Assembly: GCF_001700325.1 (NCBI RefSeq)
Contig: NZ_MATO01000015.1
Location: 1-64,000, forward strand
Source of the DNA: Caryophanon latum
GTDB taxonomy: Bacteria > Bacillota > Bacilli > Bacillales_A > Planococcaceae
Direction of reading: 5' to 3'
Length of the DNA stretch: 64,000 bases
This document shows positions 28,071 to 37,567 of the stretch, in pieces. The first letter of the stretch is position 1. The number at the start of each line of letters is the position of its first letter. Position numbers and translations under genes: made by a program. The notes beneath the pieces were generated by a model. That model was not told where the DNA came from. It ran no database searches and saw nothing but the letters and a program-made list of their open reading frames with translations.

Positions 28071-28157
28071 TTGAGTTTTTTTTGTTGAAGCGTATAAGAA
28101 AGCGGTTAATGTTAGCTTTTTTTACGATTTAATATTAATATACAAGGATAACTTATG

Positions 28158-28169
28158 TCCTATATAGGA
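28158..28169. promoter_or_regulatory. Second palindrome, overlapping the cheW promoter region
   Basis: TCCTATATAGGA is a perfect 12-base palindrome about 35 bases upstream of the -10-like TATAAT at 28204-28209. The spacing would suit an operator or activator site. Confidence 0.4.
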
Positions 28170-28203
28170 ATGCAATCTCATTTTAAAAGGAATTAAATGG
28201 TAC

Positions 28204-28209
28204 TATAAT
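28204..28209 (+). promoter_or_regulatory. Probable -10 box of the cheW transcript
   Basis: TATAAT 32 bases before the cheW start; no good -35 is seen, which would fit an activated promoter. Confidence 0.45.
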
Positions 28210-28240
28210 CTTATGTATAGAGAAAGAGCAGGTGTAGAGG

Positions 28241-28687
28241 ATGGATTATGATGAGCATGTACAAAATGCGCAATATGTCGTGTTTAAAATTAACAATCAA
28301 TTATATTCCCTTTCTATTGGAGAAGTCGTTGAAATTTTAAGAGTACCAGAAATTACAGCCGTTCCGGGAACACATTCCGTGATTGAAGGTGTTATTAATT
28401 TGCGAGGTAATATTATTCCGATTGTTAATTTGCACAAGCGCTTTAACATGCCGCAGCTGAGTGAACGAACGAAAAAAAGTCGCATCGTCATCGTGCAAGG
28501 TGAGCAGGAGCATATCGGTTTCATTGTAGAGGAAGTACATATGGTCACAAACTTTGATGAGGATCATATTGAGGAACCACTAGGACAGGCGTTAGAGAAA
28601 GAAATTTTTGTTAATTTTGCGAAATCAGACGGACGAGTAATCGGTATTTTGAACTTAATGAAAGTGTTGTACGAATTAGAGAAATAA
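28241..28687 (+). CDS. cheW: Chemotaxis coupling protein CheW
   Basis: A 148-residue CheW that links chemoreceptors to the kinase CheA. It has the double SH3-like fold signature: YVVFKINNQLYSLSIGEVVE, then GVINLRGNIIPIVNL (receptor/kinase contact), then SRIVIVQGEQEHIGFIVEEV. AGCAGGTG lies upstream of ATG. It precedes the CheA gene but is separated from it by a family B insertion and a family A remnant, about 300 bases in all. Confidence 0.93.
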   Translation: MDYDEHVQNAQYVVFKINNQLYSLSIGEVVEILRVPEITAVPGTHSVIEGVINLRGNIIPIVNLHKRFNMPQLSERTKKSRIVIVQGEQEHIGFIVEEVHMVTNFDEDHIEEPLGQALEKEIFVNFAKSDGRVIGILNLMKVLYELEK

Positions 28688-28692
28688 AATTG

Positions 28693-28880
28693 CAAGTGTG
28701 TTGATACGCTATTTTTATACAGCTGAATTGCTTGTTTTCAGTAGCAACACAAAGATGAAAACGGCATTTAGTGGCATGGAGCGTGCGGCGAGTAATCGCA
28801 GGAGCACACGTTTTTCTATCTTGAGTAATCGGACAGACAAAGCGAGCTGCAATGCGCGAAATGCCTAATCAACACGCTTT
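28693..28880 (+). mobile_element. Family B element (copy 4), 188 bp, with 9-bp duplication
   Basis: Starts CAAGTGTGTTGATACGC and ends AATCAACACGCTT. It is flanked by ATAAAATTG (28684-28692) and ATAAAGTTG (28881-28889), a 9-base duplication with one change. It has inserted between cheW and cheA. A scrap of family A 3' end (CCTCGACGTG, GAAGAGC) follows at 28932-28972. Confidence 0.8.
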
Positions 28881-28995
28881 ATAAAGTTGTTCTACAATGA
28901 GAGGAATGCAATCACCGAAAGATAAGAAAGTTTACCTCGACGTGTAAAGCAGCCTAATAGATGAGGAAGAGCTAATAGAAGATGGCGGTGAAGCA

Positions 28996-31491
28996 ATGGG
29001 TGGATTTGATTTATCGGATTATTTAGGTGTGTTTTTAGATGAAGTAGATGAACAGCTGCAAATATTAGATTCGGAAATATTAATGCTTGAAAAAGATCCG
29101 TTTAACGAGAAAACGATTCAAGTAATTTTTCGTGCGGCACATACGTTAAAAGGCTCATCGGCAGCGATGGGCTTTGAAAAGATGAAGGAGCTTACGCATC
29201 ATTTAGAAAACATTTTCGATAACATTCGACAAAATAAAATGACTGTGACGACGAGTTTAGTCGGCTTAATTTTTAGTAGTACAGATTTATTGCGTCAGCT
29301 GAAAGAAGAAATTGTAGCGGGGGCAAGCGATGTAGTCGATATCGAACCGATGCTGCGCAAGTTAAAGCTACAGCATGCGCAAAAAAGCGGGCAAACAGAA
29401 GGAACGAATGAGGCGCATAAAAAGCTTGCACTTGATGAATACCAACAGCTTGCAGTTAATGAAGCAGTTGCAGCAGGGCAGCACGTATATGACATTCACA
29501 TTACGTTAGCGGACGATTGCGTGATGAAAAGTGTTCGCGCATTAGTGACGCACAATCATTTAGCGGAGCACGGCGATATCGTTGTCATTGAGCCGGCAGT
29601 TGAAGCGATTGAAGCGGTCGAAACGTTTGACGGTGTGATGCAATGCGTGTTTGTGACGAACGATGAGCGACAGTCGTTGGACGGTGTATTAAATCAATTA
29701 ACGGAAATAAAAGCGTGTACAGTGCAGCAACTGAGCGAAAAGGTGAGCGAAAGCGTAAAGCAACCGGAAGCAATTGAGCCAGCAGACAAAGTGGAGAAAG
29801 TGCTACCGCCGAAGTTGAAAGTGCCAGCAACAGTGCGAGTAGACGTTGATAAGCTAGAGCTGTTAATGAATTTAGTCGGTGAGCTTGTCATTGATCAAAC
29901 GCGCTTAGTCGATGTGCGCGGACGTTTTGCACAAAAAAACATTCATAACGAAGTCGAGTTTGAAATGCTTGATGATGTGACGAATCATTTGAATCGCGTC
30001 GTGTCGGAGTTACAAGAAGGCATGATGAAAACGCGTATGATGCCAATTGAACAGCTGTTTAATCGCTTCCCACGCATGGTACGAGACACGGCAAATACAG
30101 CGCATAAAGAAATTGACTTCATTATTGAAGGGAAGGAAACTGACCTCGATCGTACGTTAATTGAAGAAATTGGTGACCCGATTATTCATTTATTGCGCAA
30201 CTCAATCGATCACGGTATCGAGCTACCAGAGGAACGATTAGCACAACGTAAACCGAGAAAAGGACGCGTCGTTTTAAGAGCAGCACATGAGGAAAACCAC
30301 GTTGTCATTACGATTACCGATGACGGAAAAGGTATCGATGTGGACAAGGTGAAGCAATCGTCGGTAAACAGAGGTTTGTTAACGGCGGAAGCGGCAGAAC
30401 GTTTAAGCGAGAAAGAAGCATTGTTTTTAATTTTTAGTTCAGGCGTGTCGACAGCTCAAAAAGTGACAGAGCTATCTGGTCGCGGCGTCGGCATGGATAT
30501 TGTAAAGTCACATATTGAAAAGCTAAACGGTATTATTGACATTGAATCGACTCCTGGACAAGGAACGGTGTTTACAATTCAACTACCTTTAACGTTGGCA
30601 ATTATTCGCTCGTTGCTCGTGAAATTTGCGGATCGTACATTTGCGATTCCACTTGCGAACGTCATTGAAATTGTACGTTTAAATCAAGATGAAATTCAAG
30701 AAATTCAGCATAAAGAAGTCGGTGTCATTCGAGGAAGTATTTTGCCGCTCATTCGAATGGATGAAGTGTTGCATGTACGTCAGCCAGAAGAGCGCGTTCA
30801 TCGCAAGCGCGAATTTGTTATTGTCGTTGGTGTCGCAGATAAACGAATTGGCTTAATTGCAGAGCGCATGATTGGAAATCAAGAAATCGTCATTAAATCG
30901 CTCGGTTCTTACATCGGTACACCGAAACACATTTCGGGGGCGACAATTATGGGTGATGGTAGCGTGGCGCTTATTTTAGATGTGGCATCAGTCATTAAAG
31001 AGCAAGGGGCACAAACGATTGAGTCACATGCAATCGAACGGGCACAGCAAATTGTAGAGGACAATGAGCTCGTGACGTTTATGTGTAAAGATGAGGCGTA
31101 CGGTATTGATATTCAGTATGTAAAAGACATTATTGCGGTGAAAAAACTTACGAGTGTAGCAAACGCATCGAACGAGCTGCTTGGCATTTTACAGCTGCGC
31201 GGCAACATGATGTCGGTATTTGATTTACGCGCACTGTTGCACGTAACAGCGACGCCGCAAACGAAAAAATCGCGCATTATTATTATTGACTATAACGGAG
31301 TAGAGTTTGGATTACTCGTAGATGAAGTAGCACAAGTATTGAAGCTTGGCGATGTACAAATCGAAGAAGTACAGCATAGTGCACGAACGACACAAACAAA
31401 TATTATTCAAGGCGTTACGCAGCTACAACAACGCGCTATTTTCATTTTGGCGCTTGAGAAAATTGTCGCGACCGTCGTCCTTGAACGATAA
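28996..31491 (+). CDS. cheA: CheA histidine kinase with an extra C-terminal CheW domain
   Basis: An 831-residue kinase that autophosphorylates and passes phosphate to response regulators. Domains: HPt (1-105; phospho-His49 in RAAHTLKGS), a divergent P2-like region (about 155-245), dimerisation helices (about 276-340), ATPase (about 345-520; N-box LLRNSIDHG, G boxes TDDGKGID and GRGVGMD), regulatory CheW-like domain (about 530-665), and a second CheW-like domain (about 690-825; GILQLRGNMMSVFDL). The second copy makes it a CheA-CheW fusion. GGCGGTGAAG lies before ATG. The next gene starts 18 bases on. Confidence 0.92.
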   Translation: MGGFDLSDYLGVFLDEVDEQLQILDSEILMLEKDPFNEKTIQVIFRAAHTLKGSSAAMGFEKMKELTHHLENIFDNIRQNKMTVTTSLVGLIFSSTDLLRQLKEEIVAGASDVVDIEPMLRKLKLQHAQKSGQTEGTNEAHKKLALDEYQQLAVNEAVAAGQHVYDIHITLADDCVMKSVRALVTHNHLAEHGDIVVIEPAVEAIEAVETFDGVMQCVFVTNDERQSLDGVLNQLTEIKACTVQQLSEKVSESVKQPEAIEPADKVEKVLPPKLKVPATVRVDVDKLELLMNLVGELVIDQTRLVDVRGRFAQKNIHNEVEFEMLDDVTNHLNRVVSELQEGMMKTRMMPIEQLFNRFPRMVRDTANTAHKEIDFIIEGKETDLDRTLIEEIGDPIIHLLRNSIDHGIELPEERLAQRKPRKGRVVLRAAHEENHVVITITDDGKGIDVDKVKQSSVNRGLLTAEAAERLSEKEALFLIFSSGVSTAQKVTELSGRGVGMDIVKSHIEKLNGIIDIESTPGQGTVFTIQLPLTLAIIRSLLVKFADRTFAIPLANVIEIVRLNQDEIQEIQHKEVGVIRGSILPLIRMDEVLHVRQPEERVHRKREFVIVVGVADKRIGLIAERMIGNQEIVIKSLGSYIGTPKHISGATIMGDGSVALILDVASVIKEQGAQTIESHAIERAQQIVEDNELVTFMCKDEAYGIDIQYVKDIIAVKKLTSVANASNELLGILQLRGNMMSVFDLRALLHVTATPQTKKSRIIIIDYNGVEFGLLVDEVAQVLKLGDVQIEEVQHSARTTQTNIIQGVTQLQQRAIFILALEKIVATVVLER

Positions 31492-31509
31492 AAGGAAGAA
31501 GGAAACAAA

Positions 31510-34500
31510 ATGGGCTTTTTTAATAAATCAAAAATTCAAAAGCAACAATTTATTCGTTTCATTAATGAGATCGAAAGTGAAATGCTGCTACTCGAGCAAT
31601 CTATTACAAAGCTAAAAAACGGTAAGTCACAACAACATAACACCGTTCAACATATTAACGCCGCGATAACGCAATTAATGACGTCAGTGCAAAACGTCGC
31701 AACGAATGCAACGGAGCTAAAAGATGACAACGCACAAGCGGTTCATAAGCTAGCAAGCGTTGCACAAGAGCTAGCACAGCTAAATAAAGAAATGGAAGGC
31801 AATTCGTTATCGCTGCAAGATATTTCTGCTGTATTAGAAGAAATGACGGTGCAAACGGAGCAAGTTGCAAGCAATTCAGTTGAAATGAAGAGCAGCGCGA
31901 GCACTGTATCTGAATCGATTCAAGAAATAGCGGCATCGATTGAGCAAGTAGCAAGTAATAGCGCCCATACGACAAATGCCATTTCCGCTATTTCAAGCTC
32001 GGTAAATACGATGAAGCAGTCGATTGGCAACGTTGAAGAAAGCACGCAAAGCTTAAATGGTTCGACGACAATAATGTACGACACGATGCAACATGTTGTA
32101 AATTCTGTGAAGCACGTAAAGGAGAATGCGAGCAATTCTTCAACAGCTGTTGAAAACATTGCGACGACGTTACATGAAGTAAGCAATTCAATTATCGGTG
32201 TGCAGCAAAATGCAGCGTCATTAGCAGCGATTACAGAGCAGGCAAACTACGCCATTCAAGAAATTGCAGCAACGACAACACAAGTAGCAAACAACGCTGC
32301 AACGACGACACTTTCTGTAGAGGAAGTAAGCAACGGCATTGAAGAAATTGCACAATCGACCGCTCAGCTAGTCGATAACGCGCTTAGTTTAACGCAATCA
32401 GCACAGGAAACGAGCGTCGGCATGCAAGAAATGGCCGCATCGATTGAGCAAGTGACGAACAATACGTTGAATACGACGACAGCAGTAGAGGAAGTATCGG
32501 CTGCAATTGAAGAAATAGGGACGCAAATTCGCATGGTTGCAAACAATGCTGAAGTGTTAACGAATTCGTCAACAGCAACAGGAGTGGCAATCGAACAGCT
32601 AAGCGCTTCTATTCAGCAAGTGTCAGGAAACGCAGGTAGCACGGCAAGTTCAATCGAGCAAATTGCCGCATCGTCTGAGCAGTTAAACAACACGAGTGCG
32701 ACGATTTTTGACAATATGCAGGAGCTAGCGACAAATGTAGGTGAAGTGTCAGCAGCTACTCAAGAGATGGCGACGTCAATTGAGCAAGTGTCAGGCAATT
32801 CACGCAGCACATCAACGTCGATTGAGGAAGTGTCAGCTGCAATCGAGGAAATGGGTAGTCAAATTCAAGGTGTTGCACGCAATGCGGAATCGTTAAATGG
32901 TTCGTCTCTAGAAGTGTCATCATCTATTCAGGAGCTTGCGGCCTCGGTCGAGCAAGTAGCAGGTAATGCGGAAACGACAGCAGCGTCAGTTGAACAAATG
33001 TCAGCATCGATTGAGGAGATGAGCTCATCGATTGAGGACGTAGCGAAAAACGCGGAAAGCTTAGCGCAAACAGCAGAGGAAGCGAGCGAATCAATTCAAG
33101 AAATGGCCGCATCGATTCAGCAAGTAGCAGGCAATACAGCGAACGTTAATAACTTAGCAGCAGCTGCAATTGAAGATGCGCTACAAGGTCGTATCGCCGT
33201 ACAGCAATCAGTAGAGGGTATGAAGGAAATTGGTGTCGTCATTGGACAAGCATCAAGCGTTATGCAAAATCTCGGCAAAAGCTCAGATGAAATTGGCAGC
33301 ATTATTGAAGTGATTGACGACATTGCCGAGCAAACGAATTTACTCGCATTAAATGCGGCGATTGAAGCGGCGCGTGCAGGTGAACACGGTAAAGGATTTA
33401 GCGTAGTAGCAGATGAAGTACGTAAGCTAGCGGAGCGTTCAGCAGCGGCGACGAAGGAAATCGCGAAGCTCATTAAAGGCATTCAAGCAGAAACATCTGA
33501 TGCGATTCAAGCGATTGAAGTTGGCGAGCAAAAGGTTGAAAATGGTCATGCGTTATCGGAGCGCGCAAGCAATGCAATCGAAAAAATCGTTGGCGGTGTA
33601 GAAGGAATTACTGTCCAAATGGGGCAAATTACGACAGCGACAGAGGAGCAGGCGAAGCAGTCACAAACGATTGTTGATTTAGTAGAAAACGTGACGAATC
33701 AAGCAGGCTTAGTAACAGCTGCAACAGTTGAACAAGCAAAAGGTGCTAGTGAAATTGTAAAAGCGGTGTTCGACACGAGCGAGCAAGTGCAGCAAATTAG
33801 CGAGGCCGTGCTAGCACAGGCAGCGCAGTCACAGCAAATCGTGCATTCAACAGAAAGCATGATGAGCCAAGTCGATCAAGTGACAGTAGCGGTGAATGAG
33901 CAAGCAGCTGGTGTGAAGGAAATTATTACAGGTGTCATTAATGCGCGCAATCAAATGCAGCAAATTATGACAGCAACCGAGGAGCAAACGAAGCATTCTC
34001 AAGGTATCGTGACATTACTATTAGAAGTAGATGAACGCTCAGACTTAGTCGCAGCAGCAACGGGTGAGCAAACGATCGCGATTCGTGAAATTGTAGAAGG
34101 CATTCGCAACTCACGTGAGCAAATGCGCCAAGTAACAGAGGCGGCGAATGAGCAATCAAATCAGTCGACGGTCATTACTGCAGAAGTAGCGAGCATGATT
34201 GATCAAACGAAGCAAGTAGCAAGTGCGATGAAAGAGCAAGCTGCTGGAGCAGACGAAATTGTACGTAGTGTTATTACAGCGCGCGAGCAAATTCGTGAAA
34301 TTCAAGGTGCGCTTGAAGTGCAGGCGACGCAATCGCAAAGCATTGTAAAATCAGTGGAAAACATGACGAATCAAGCACAACTTGTTACGGATCAAACAGA
34401 AAATCAAGCTGTGAGCACGAAAAATGTTGTAGCGGGTGTTGTGAACGCTCGCGAGCAGGTGCGCCAAATTACAACAGCGATTGTCGAGCAAGCTGAACAG

Positions 34501-35229
34501 ACGAAGCAAATTGCTACAAATATGGAAGGGGCAAAGGAGCAAGCAGTACAAGTGAGTGAGGAAGTAACAAATCAGGCAACATGTATTCATACAATGAACG
34601 AGGAAGTTGCGAATACGCGCAGTGAAATCGTCAGCATGGAAAATGTGACAACAGCTTTAATGACGAACACGGAAAGCTTAACAGCAGACATTGAGCGCAT
34701 CGTTACACAAGCAGCACAAATTACGAATTCGATGACGGCGCAACGAAACGATGCAGAGGAAATTGCAGGTGAGCTAATGAAGGCGCAGCAGCAAGTGGAG
34801 CAAATTGCACAATCTGTTGAAGGGCAAGCGCAAGAGGCGACGACGATCGTGACGATGATGAGCAATGTAACGACTCAATCCGATGAAACAGCAGGCGCGA
34901 TCGTTGAGCAGGCAAAATCGTTAAACGACATTGTAAAAAGCGTTGCAGCAATTCAAGACGGCATCGCTAATGTAGCGAACAAGTCAACATCAATGTCAGC
35001 AGAAAGTGACGATGTGCTAAACGTTATTAATAACATGGGCAACGTCACGCGCCAAACGACGAATGTAACAAATACGCAGCTAGACCAAGCGCGCAGCATC
35101 CAGCAGTTTATCATGGCGATCGATAGCAGTTTAAAACAATCTGACAATGATGTTCAAACGCTAGAGCGTAAATTCACGCAGCTACAAACGATAAAAAAGC
35201 AGGCGAAAGATACAATCGCTCAGTTGTAA
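31510..35229 (+). CDS. Giant soluble chemoreceptor built from 56-residue repeats
   Basis: A 1239-residue methyl-accepting-type protein without membrane segments, HAMP or recognisable sensor domain. The kinase-binding tip ([20 protein letters not shown], from 607) places the tip Glu at residue 619, the exact middle. The flanking arms are repetitive coiled coil: EQV-type motifs recur every 168 bases from 31942 to 33118, and EEQ-type motifs every 168 bases from 33649 to 34489, i.e. 56 residues or eight heptads, without insertions. Arms of about 88 heptads are roughly four times those of the common 44H receptors. It should form a very long cytoplasmic hairpin recruiting the CheA and CheW encoded beside it. 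GGAAGAAGG precedes ATG; a terminator follows at 35253. Confidence 0.88.
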   Translation: MGFFNKSKIQKQQFIRFINEIESEMLLLEQSITKLKNGKSQQHNTVQHINAAITQLMTSVQNVATNATELKDDNAQAVHKLASVAQELAQLNKEMEGNSLSLQDISAVLEEMTVQTEQVASNSVEMKSSASTVSESIQEIAASIEQVASNSAHTTNAISAISSSVNTMKQSIGNVEESTQSLNGSTTIMYDTMQHVVNSVKHVKENASNSSTAVENIATTLHEVSNSIIGVQQNAASLAAITEQANYAIQEIAATTTQVANNAATTTLSVEEVSNGIEEIAQSTAQLVDNALSLTQSAQETSVGMQEMAASIEQVTNNTLNTTTAVEEVSAAIEEIGTQIRMVANNAEVLTNSSTATGVAIEQLSASIQQVSGNAGSTASSIEQIAASSEQLNNTSATIFDNMQELATNVGEVSAATQEMATSIEQVSGNSRSTSTSIEEVSAAIEEMGSQIQGVARNAESLNGSSLEVSSSIQELAASVEQVAGNAETTAASVEQMSASIEEMSSSIEDVAKNAESLAQTAEEASESIQEMAASIQQVAGNTANVNNLAAAAIEDALQGRIAVQQSVEGMKEIGVVIGQASSVMQNLGKSSDEIGSIIEVIDDIAEQTNLLALNAAIEAARAGEHGKGFSVVADEVRKLAERSAAATKEIAKLIKGIQAETSDAIQAIEVGEQKVENGHALSERASNAIEKIVGGVEGITVQMGQITTATEEQAKQSQTIVDLVENVTNQAGLVTAATVEQAKGASEIVKAVFDTSEQVQQISEAVLAQAAQSQQIVHSTESMMSQVDQVTVAVNEQAAGVKEIITGVINARNQMQQIMTATEEQTKHSQGIVTLLLEVDERSDLVAAATGEQTIAIREIVEGIRNSREQMRQVTEAANEQSNQSTVITAEVASMIDQTKQVASAMKEQAAGADEIVRSVITAREQIREIQGALEVQATQSQSIVKSVENMTNQAQLVTDQTENQAVSTKNVVAGVVNAREQVRQITTAIVEQAEQTKQIATNMEGAKEQAVQVSEEVTNQATCIHTMNEEVANTRSEIVSMENVTTALMTNTESLTADIERIVTQAAQITNSMTAQRNDAEEIAGELMKAQQQVEQIAQSVEGQAQEATTIVTMMSNVTTQSDETAGAIVEQAKSLNDIVKSVAAIQDGIANVANKSTSMSAESDDVLNVINNMGNVTRQTTNVTNTQLDQARSIQQFIMAIDSSLKQSDNDVQTLERKFTQLQTIKKQAKDTIAQL
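31942..33120 (+). repeat. 56-codon tandem repeats, N-terminal arm
   Basis: Corresponding codons of the SIEQV/SIQQV motif occur at 31942, 32110, 32278, 32446, 32614, 32782, 32950 and 33118, always 168 bases apart. Similarity is clearest at 31942, 32446, 32614, 32782, 32950 and 33118; the units at 32110 and 32278 are more diverged but keep the register. Confidence 0.9.
33649..34656 (+). repeat. 56-codon tandem repeats, C-terminal arm
   Basis: The Gln/Glu-Gln codon of the EEQxxQSQ-type motif falls at 33649, 33817, 33985, 34153, 34321 and 34489, each 168 bases after the last. The period equals that of the N-terminal arm, so the two arms can pair unit to unit. Confidence 0.9.
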
Positions 35230-35252
35230 GTATAGGTAAAATTCGTACAAAT

Positions 35253-35287
35253 AGGCTGTCCAATGTTACGTATTGGGCAGTCTTTTT
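35253..35287 (+). terminator. Terminator behind the giant receptor
   Basis: GGCTGTCCAAT pairs with ATTGGGCAGTC, followed by T's. It should separate, or partly separate, cheA/receptor transcription from cheR-cheB. Confidence 0.8.
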
Positions 35288-35310
35288 GTACATAATCATG
35301 AACGTAATTT

Positions 35311-35524
35311 CAGGTCTGTTGATACGCCACTTTTATACAGCTGAATCTGTTGTTTTCAGCAGCAAAACTGACATGAATACAGCAGTGTCGTGGCATGGAG
35401 CGTGCGGCGAGACTCCTTAGGGAAAAGCTCGTGCCTCATAACCAACGTCGTGTTCGCCGCCGAGCCCAAGGAAAGCGAGTCGCAATACGCGAAATGCCAG
35501 TTGAATGGCTAATCAACACGCTTG
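35311..35524 (+). mobile_element. Family B element (copy 2), 214 bp, with perfect 9-bp duplication
   Basis: Starts CAGGTCTGTTGATACGCC and ends CTAATCAACACGCTTG, flanked by ACGTAATTT at 35302-35310 and 35525-35533. The perfect duplication defines the ends and shows a recent insertion directly upstream of cheR. Confidence 0.88.
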
Positions 35525-35557
35525 ACGTAATTTTATATAAATGGAGTGTTTGAATAC

Positions 35558-36367
35558 GTGATTACACAGCAATCTTTAAAACATTTAGCGCAAACAGTTT
35601 ATGAGTTTTGTGGCATGGATTATACATCAAATTTAATGACGTTTGAAATGAAAATTACGCGTCGTTTAAAGACGTTGCAGCTTAGTAGCATTGACGAATA
35701 TATGCGCCTACTTGAGAGCAGTCGACGCGAAATGGACGCATTAGTCGAGGTGATTACGATTAACGAAACGTACTTCTTTCGTGAGGAACGCCAGCTACAT
35801 GTGTACGAGCAAAAGCTATTGCCAGAGTTGCAGCGAAAAAAGAAAGGCACGATTAACGTTTGGAGTGCAGCTTGTTCAACAGGGGAGGAGCCGTACACGT
35901 TAGCGATGCTTGCGGCGAATATAGGTCTCTATGCGAAAGAGCGCATTACGATTACCGGTTCAGATATTAATACGACGGTGCTGCAATTTGCACAGCAAGC
36001 AACATACGCGAAAAAATCGCTATCGTTTCGCCGCATCGAGCCGTATTGGATACAAAAATATTTCGATGAGCACGACGCCAGCTTAACGCTAAAAAAAGAA
36101 ATACGCGAGCTTGTGGAATTTAGTGCGATCAATTTAACGAATCCGCGCATGTATGCAGCACACCTAGCATACGACATTATTTTTTGTCGCAACGTGCTCA
36201 TTTATTTTGACGAGGCGACGACGAAGCAAGTCATTACGTCATTTCATAAAATATTAAATAAAGGCGGCTACCTATTTTTAGGGCATGCAGAAATGATTCC
36301 GAACATGAAAGAAATAGGCTTTGAACTAATAAACGATAGTGGTACATTCTATTATCGGAAGGAATAA
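35558..36367 (+). CDS. cheR: Chemoreceptor glutamate methyltransferase CheR
   Basis: A 269-residue SAM-dependent methyltransferase that methylates receptor glutamates. It has an N-terminal helical domain (about 1-80), then the SAM pocket VWSAACSTGEEPYTLAM and the IIFCRNVLIYFD motif IV. GTG 35558 follows ATGGAGTG; an in-frame GTG at 35546 lies inside that site. It directly abuts cheB. Family element B sits in its promoter region. Confidence 0.92.
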   Translation: MITQQSLKHLAQTVYEFCGMDYTSNLMTFEMKITRRLKTLQLSSIDEYMRLLESSRREMDALVEVITINETYFFREERQLHVYEQKLLPELQRKKKGTINVWSAACSTGEEPYTLAMLAANIGLYAKERITITGSDINTTVLQFAQQATYAKKSLSFRRIEPYWIQKYFDEHDASLTLKKEIRELVEFSAINLTNPRMYAAHLAYDIIFCRNVLIYFDEATTKQVITSFHKILNKGGYLFLGHAEMIPNMKEIGFELINDSGTFYYRKE

Positions 36368-37387
36368 ATGATGAAAACATACGGCGTCTTAGTAGTAGAT
36401 GATTCAGCACTAATGCGAAAATCGATTAGCGCACTCATTGAATCACATCCTGAATTTTACGTAATCGGGAAAGCAAGAAACGGCATCGACGCATTAGAAA
36501 AAATAAAGACATTACGCCCCGCACTTGTGACGATGGACGTGGAAATGCCAGAAATGAACGGCATTGAGGCAGTGCAGCACATTATGGAGCGTAATCCTGT
36601 TGCGGTCATTGTCATTGCGAATGAACGCGCGCAACAGGAAGCGGCGATGCAGTACGGTGCGGTCGATTTTTTATTGAAGAAATACGTATTTGAGGAGCAG
36701 GAGCTAAGTGAATTTCATGAGCGCTTAACGAAAGCGATGAAAGTGAAGCTACGTCAGCCCGTATTGGAGGAAGAAACAATTATAGTAGAGGAGCCGCATG
36801 TTGAAAGCGATATGGAGTTGCTCATCATTGGTGCATCAACAGGTGGTCCTACAGCACTACAAAAAGTCATTCAGCAAATGGAGCCGCATTTTCCGGTGCC
36901 TGTATTTATTATTCAGCACATGCCGCCTGGGTTTACGAAGTCTCTTGCGACGCGTTTTAACCACTCGTGTGCTATTACCGTGAAGGAAGCGGAGGATCAT
37001 GAAGTGCTGCAGCGCGGCGTCGTATACATTGCGCCAGCTGGTTTACAGTCGTCGATTTTGCGTAATAAAGGCGGCTCGTTTACAGTAAAGCTACATGACA
37101 AAACCGAGGTTGAAACGCTCTATCATCCGTCAATTGATGTTGCACTATTATCGATTGCATCATCGGTAAAAAACGGATTAGTTAGCGTCATTTTAACCGG
37201 TATGGGAGACGACGGATTACGAGGCTGTCAAGAAGTGAAGCGCTACGGTGGTCGCGTCATTGTCGAGGCGGAGGAAAGCTGCGTCGTTTACGGCATGCCA
37301 AAAGTCGTCGCGCATGCAGGCTATGCGGATGTACAAGTGCCGATTAATGAAGTGTTTTCAGCTATTTTAAACGAATTAAACATATAA
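36368..37387 (+). CDS. cheB: Chemotaxis methylesterase CheB
   Basis: A 339-residue response regulator and receptor demethylase. The receiver domain (1-125) has the acidic pair DD (11-12) and the phospho-acceptor Asp57 (TMDVEMP). Two usual switch features are altered: the Ser/Thr after strand 4 is Ala (VIANE), and the Lys-Pro pair is KK. The methylesterase domain (about 145-335) retains its triad: Ser157 in GASTGG, His184 in QHMPPGFT and Asp281 in GMGDDG. Starts at ATG 36368, one base after the cheR stop. Confidence 0.92.
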   Translation: MMKTYGVLVVDDSALMRKSISALIESHPEFYVIGKARNGIDALEKIKTLRPALVTMDVEMPEMNGIEAVQHIMERNPVAVIVIANERAQQEAAMQYGAVDFLLKKYVFEEQELSEFHERLTKAMKVKLRQPVLEEETIIVEEPHVESDMELLIIGASTGGPTALQKVIQQMEPHFPVPVFIIQHMPPGFTKSLATRFNHSCAITVKEAEDHEVLQRGVVYIAPAGLQSSILRNKGGSFTVKLHDKTEVETLYHPSIDVALLSIASSVKNGLVSVILTGMGDDGLRGCQEVKRYGGRVIVEAEESCVVYGMPKVVAHAGYADVQVPINEVFSAILNELNI

Positions 37388-37567
37388 CTCGCATCATGTA
37401 CGTTATATTGTTAGAAACTTTCACCTTTTACATGTTTATATAAATTGATTCATTTAACCCGCGCTAAATGTTAAAATTTAGTTATAGGTTACGGCTTTAA
37501 AAATTTTTGGTACATGTGCCCATTGAAGCGTGTAATCTAGATGAATCAATATTAAAGGGTGAACGAC

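Noticed and set aside
31942-34656. Regular 168-base repeats considered as a CRISPR or satellite array
   Set aside because: The repeats are coding, diverged between units, have no conserved short repeat with unique spacers, and match coiled-coil heptads.
31655-35147. Many long open frames on the minus strand across the giant receptor gene, and similar antisense frames over other receptors
   Set aside because: They arise from the Ala/Glu/Gln/Ser codon bias of receptor coiled coils, repeat with the 168-base period, and have no ribosome sites or family resemblance.
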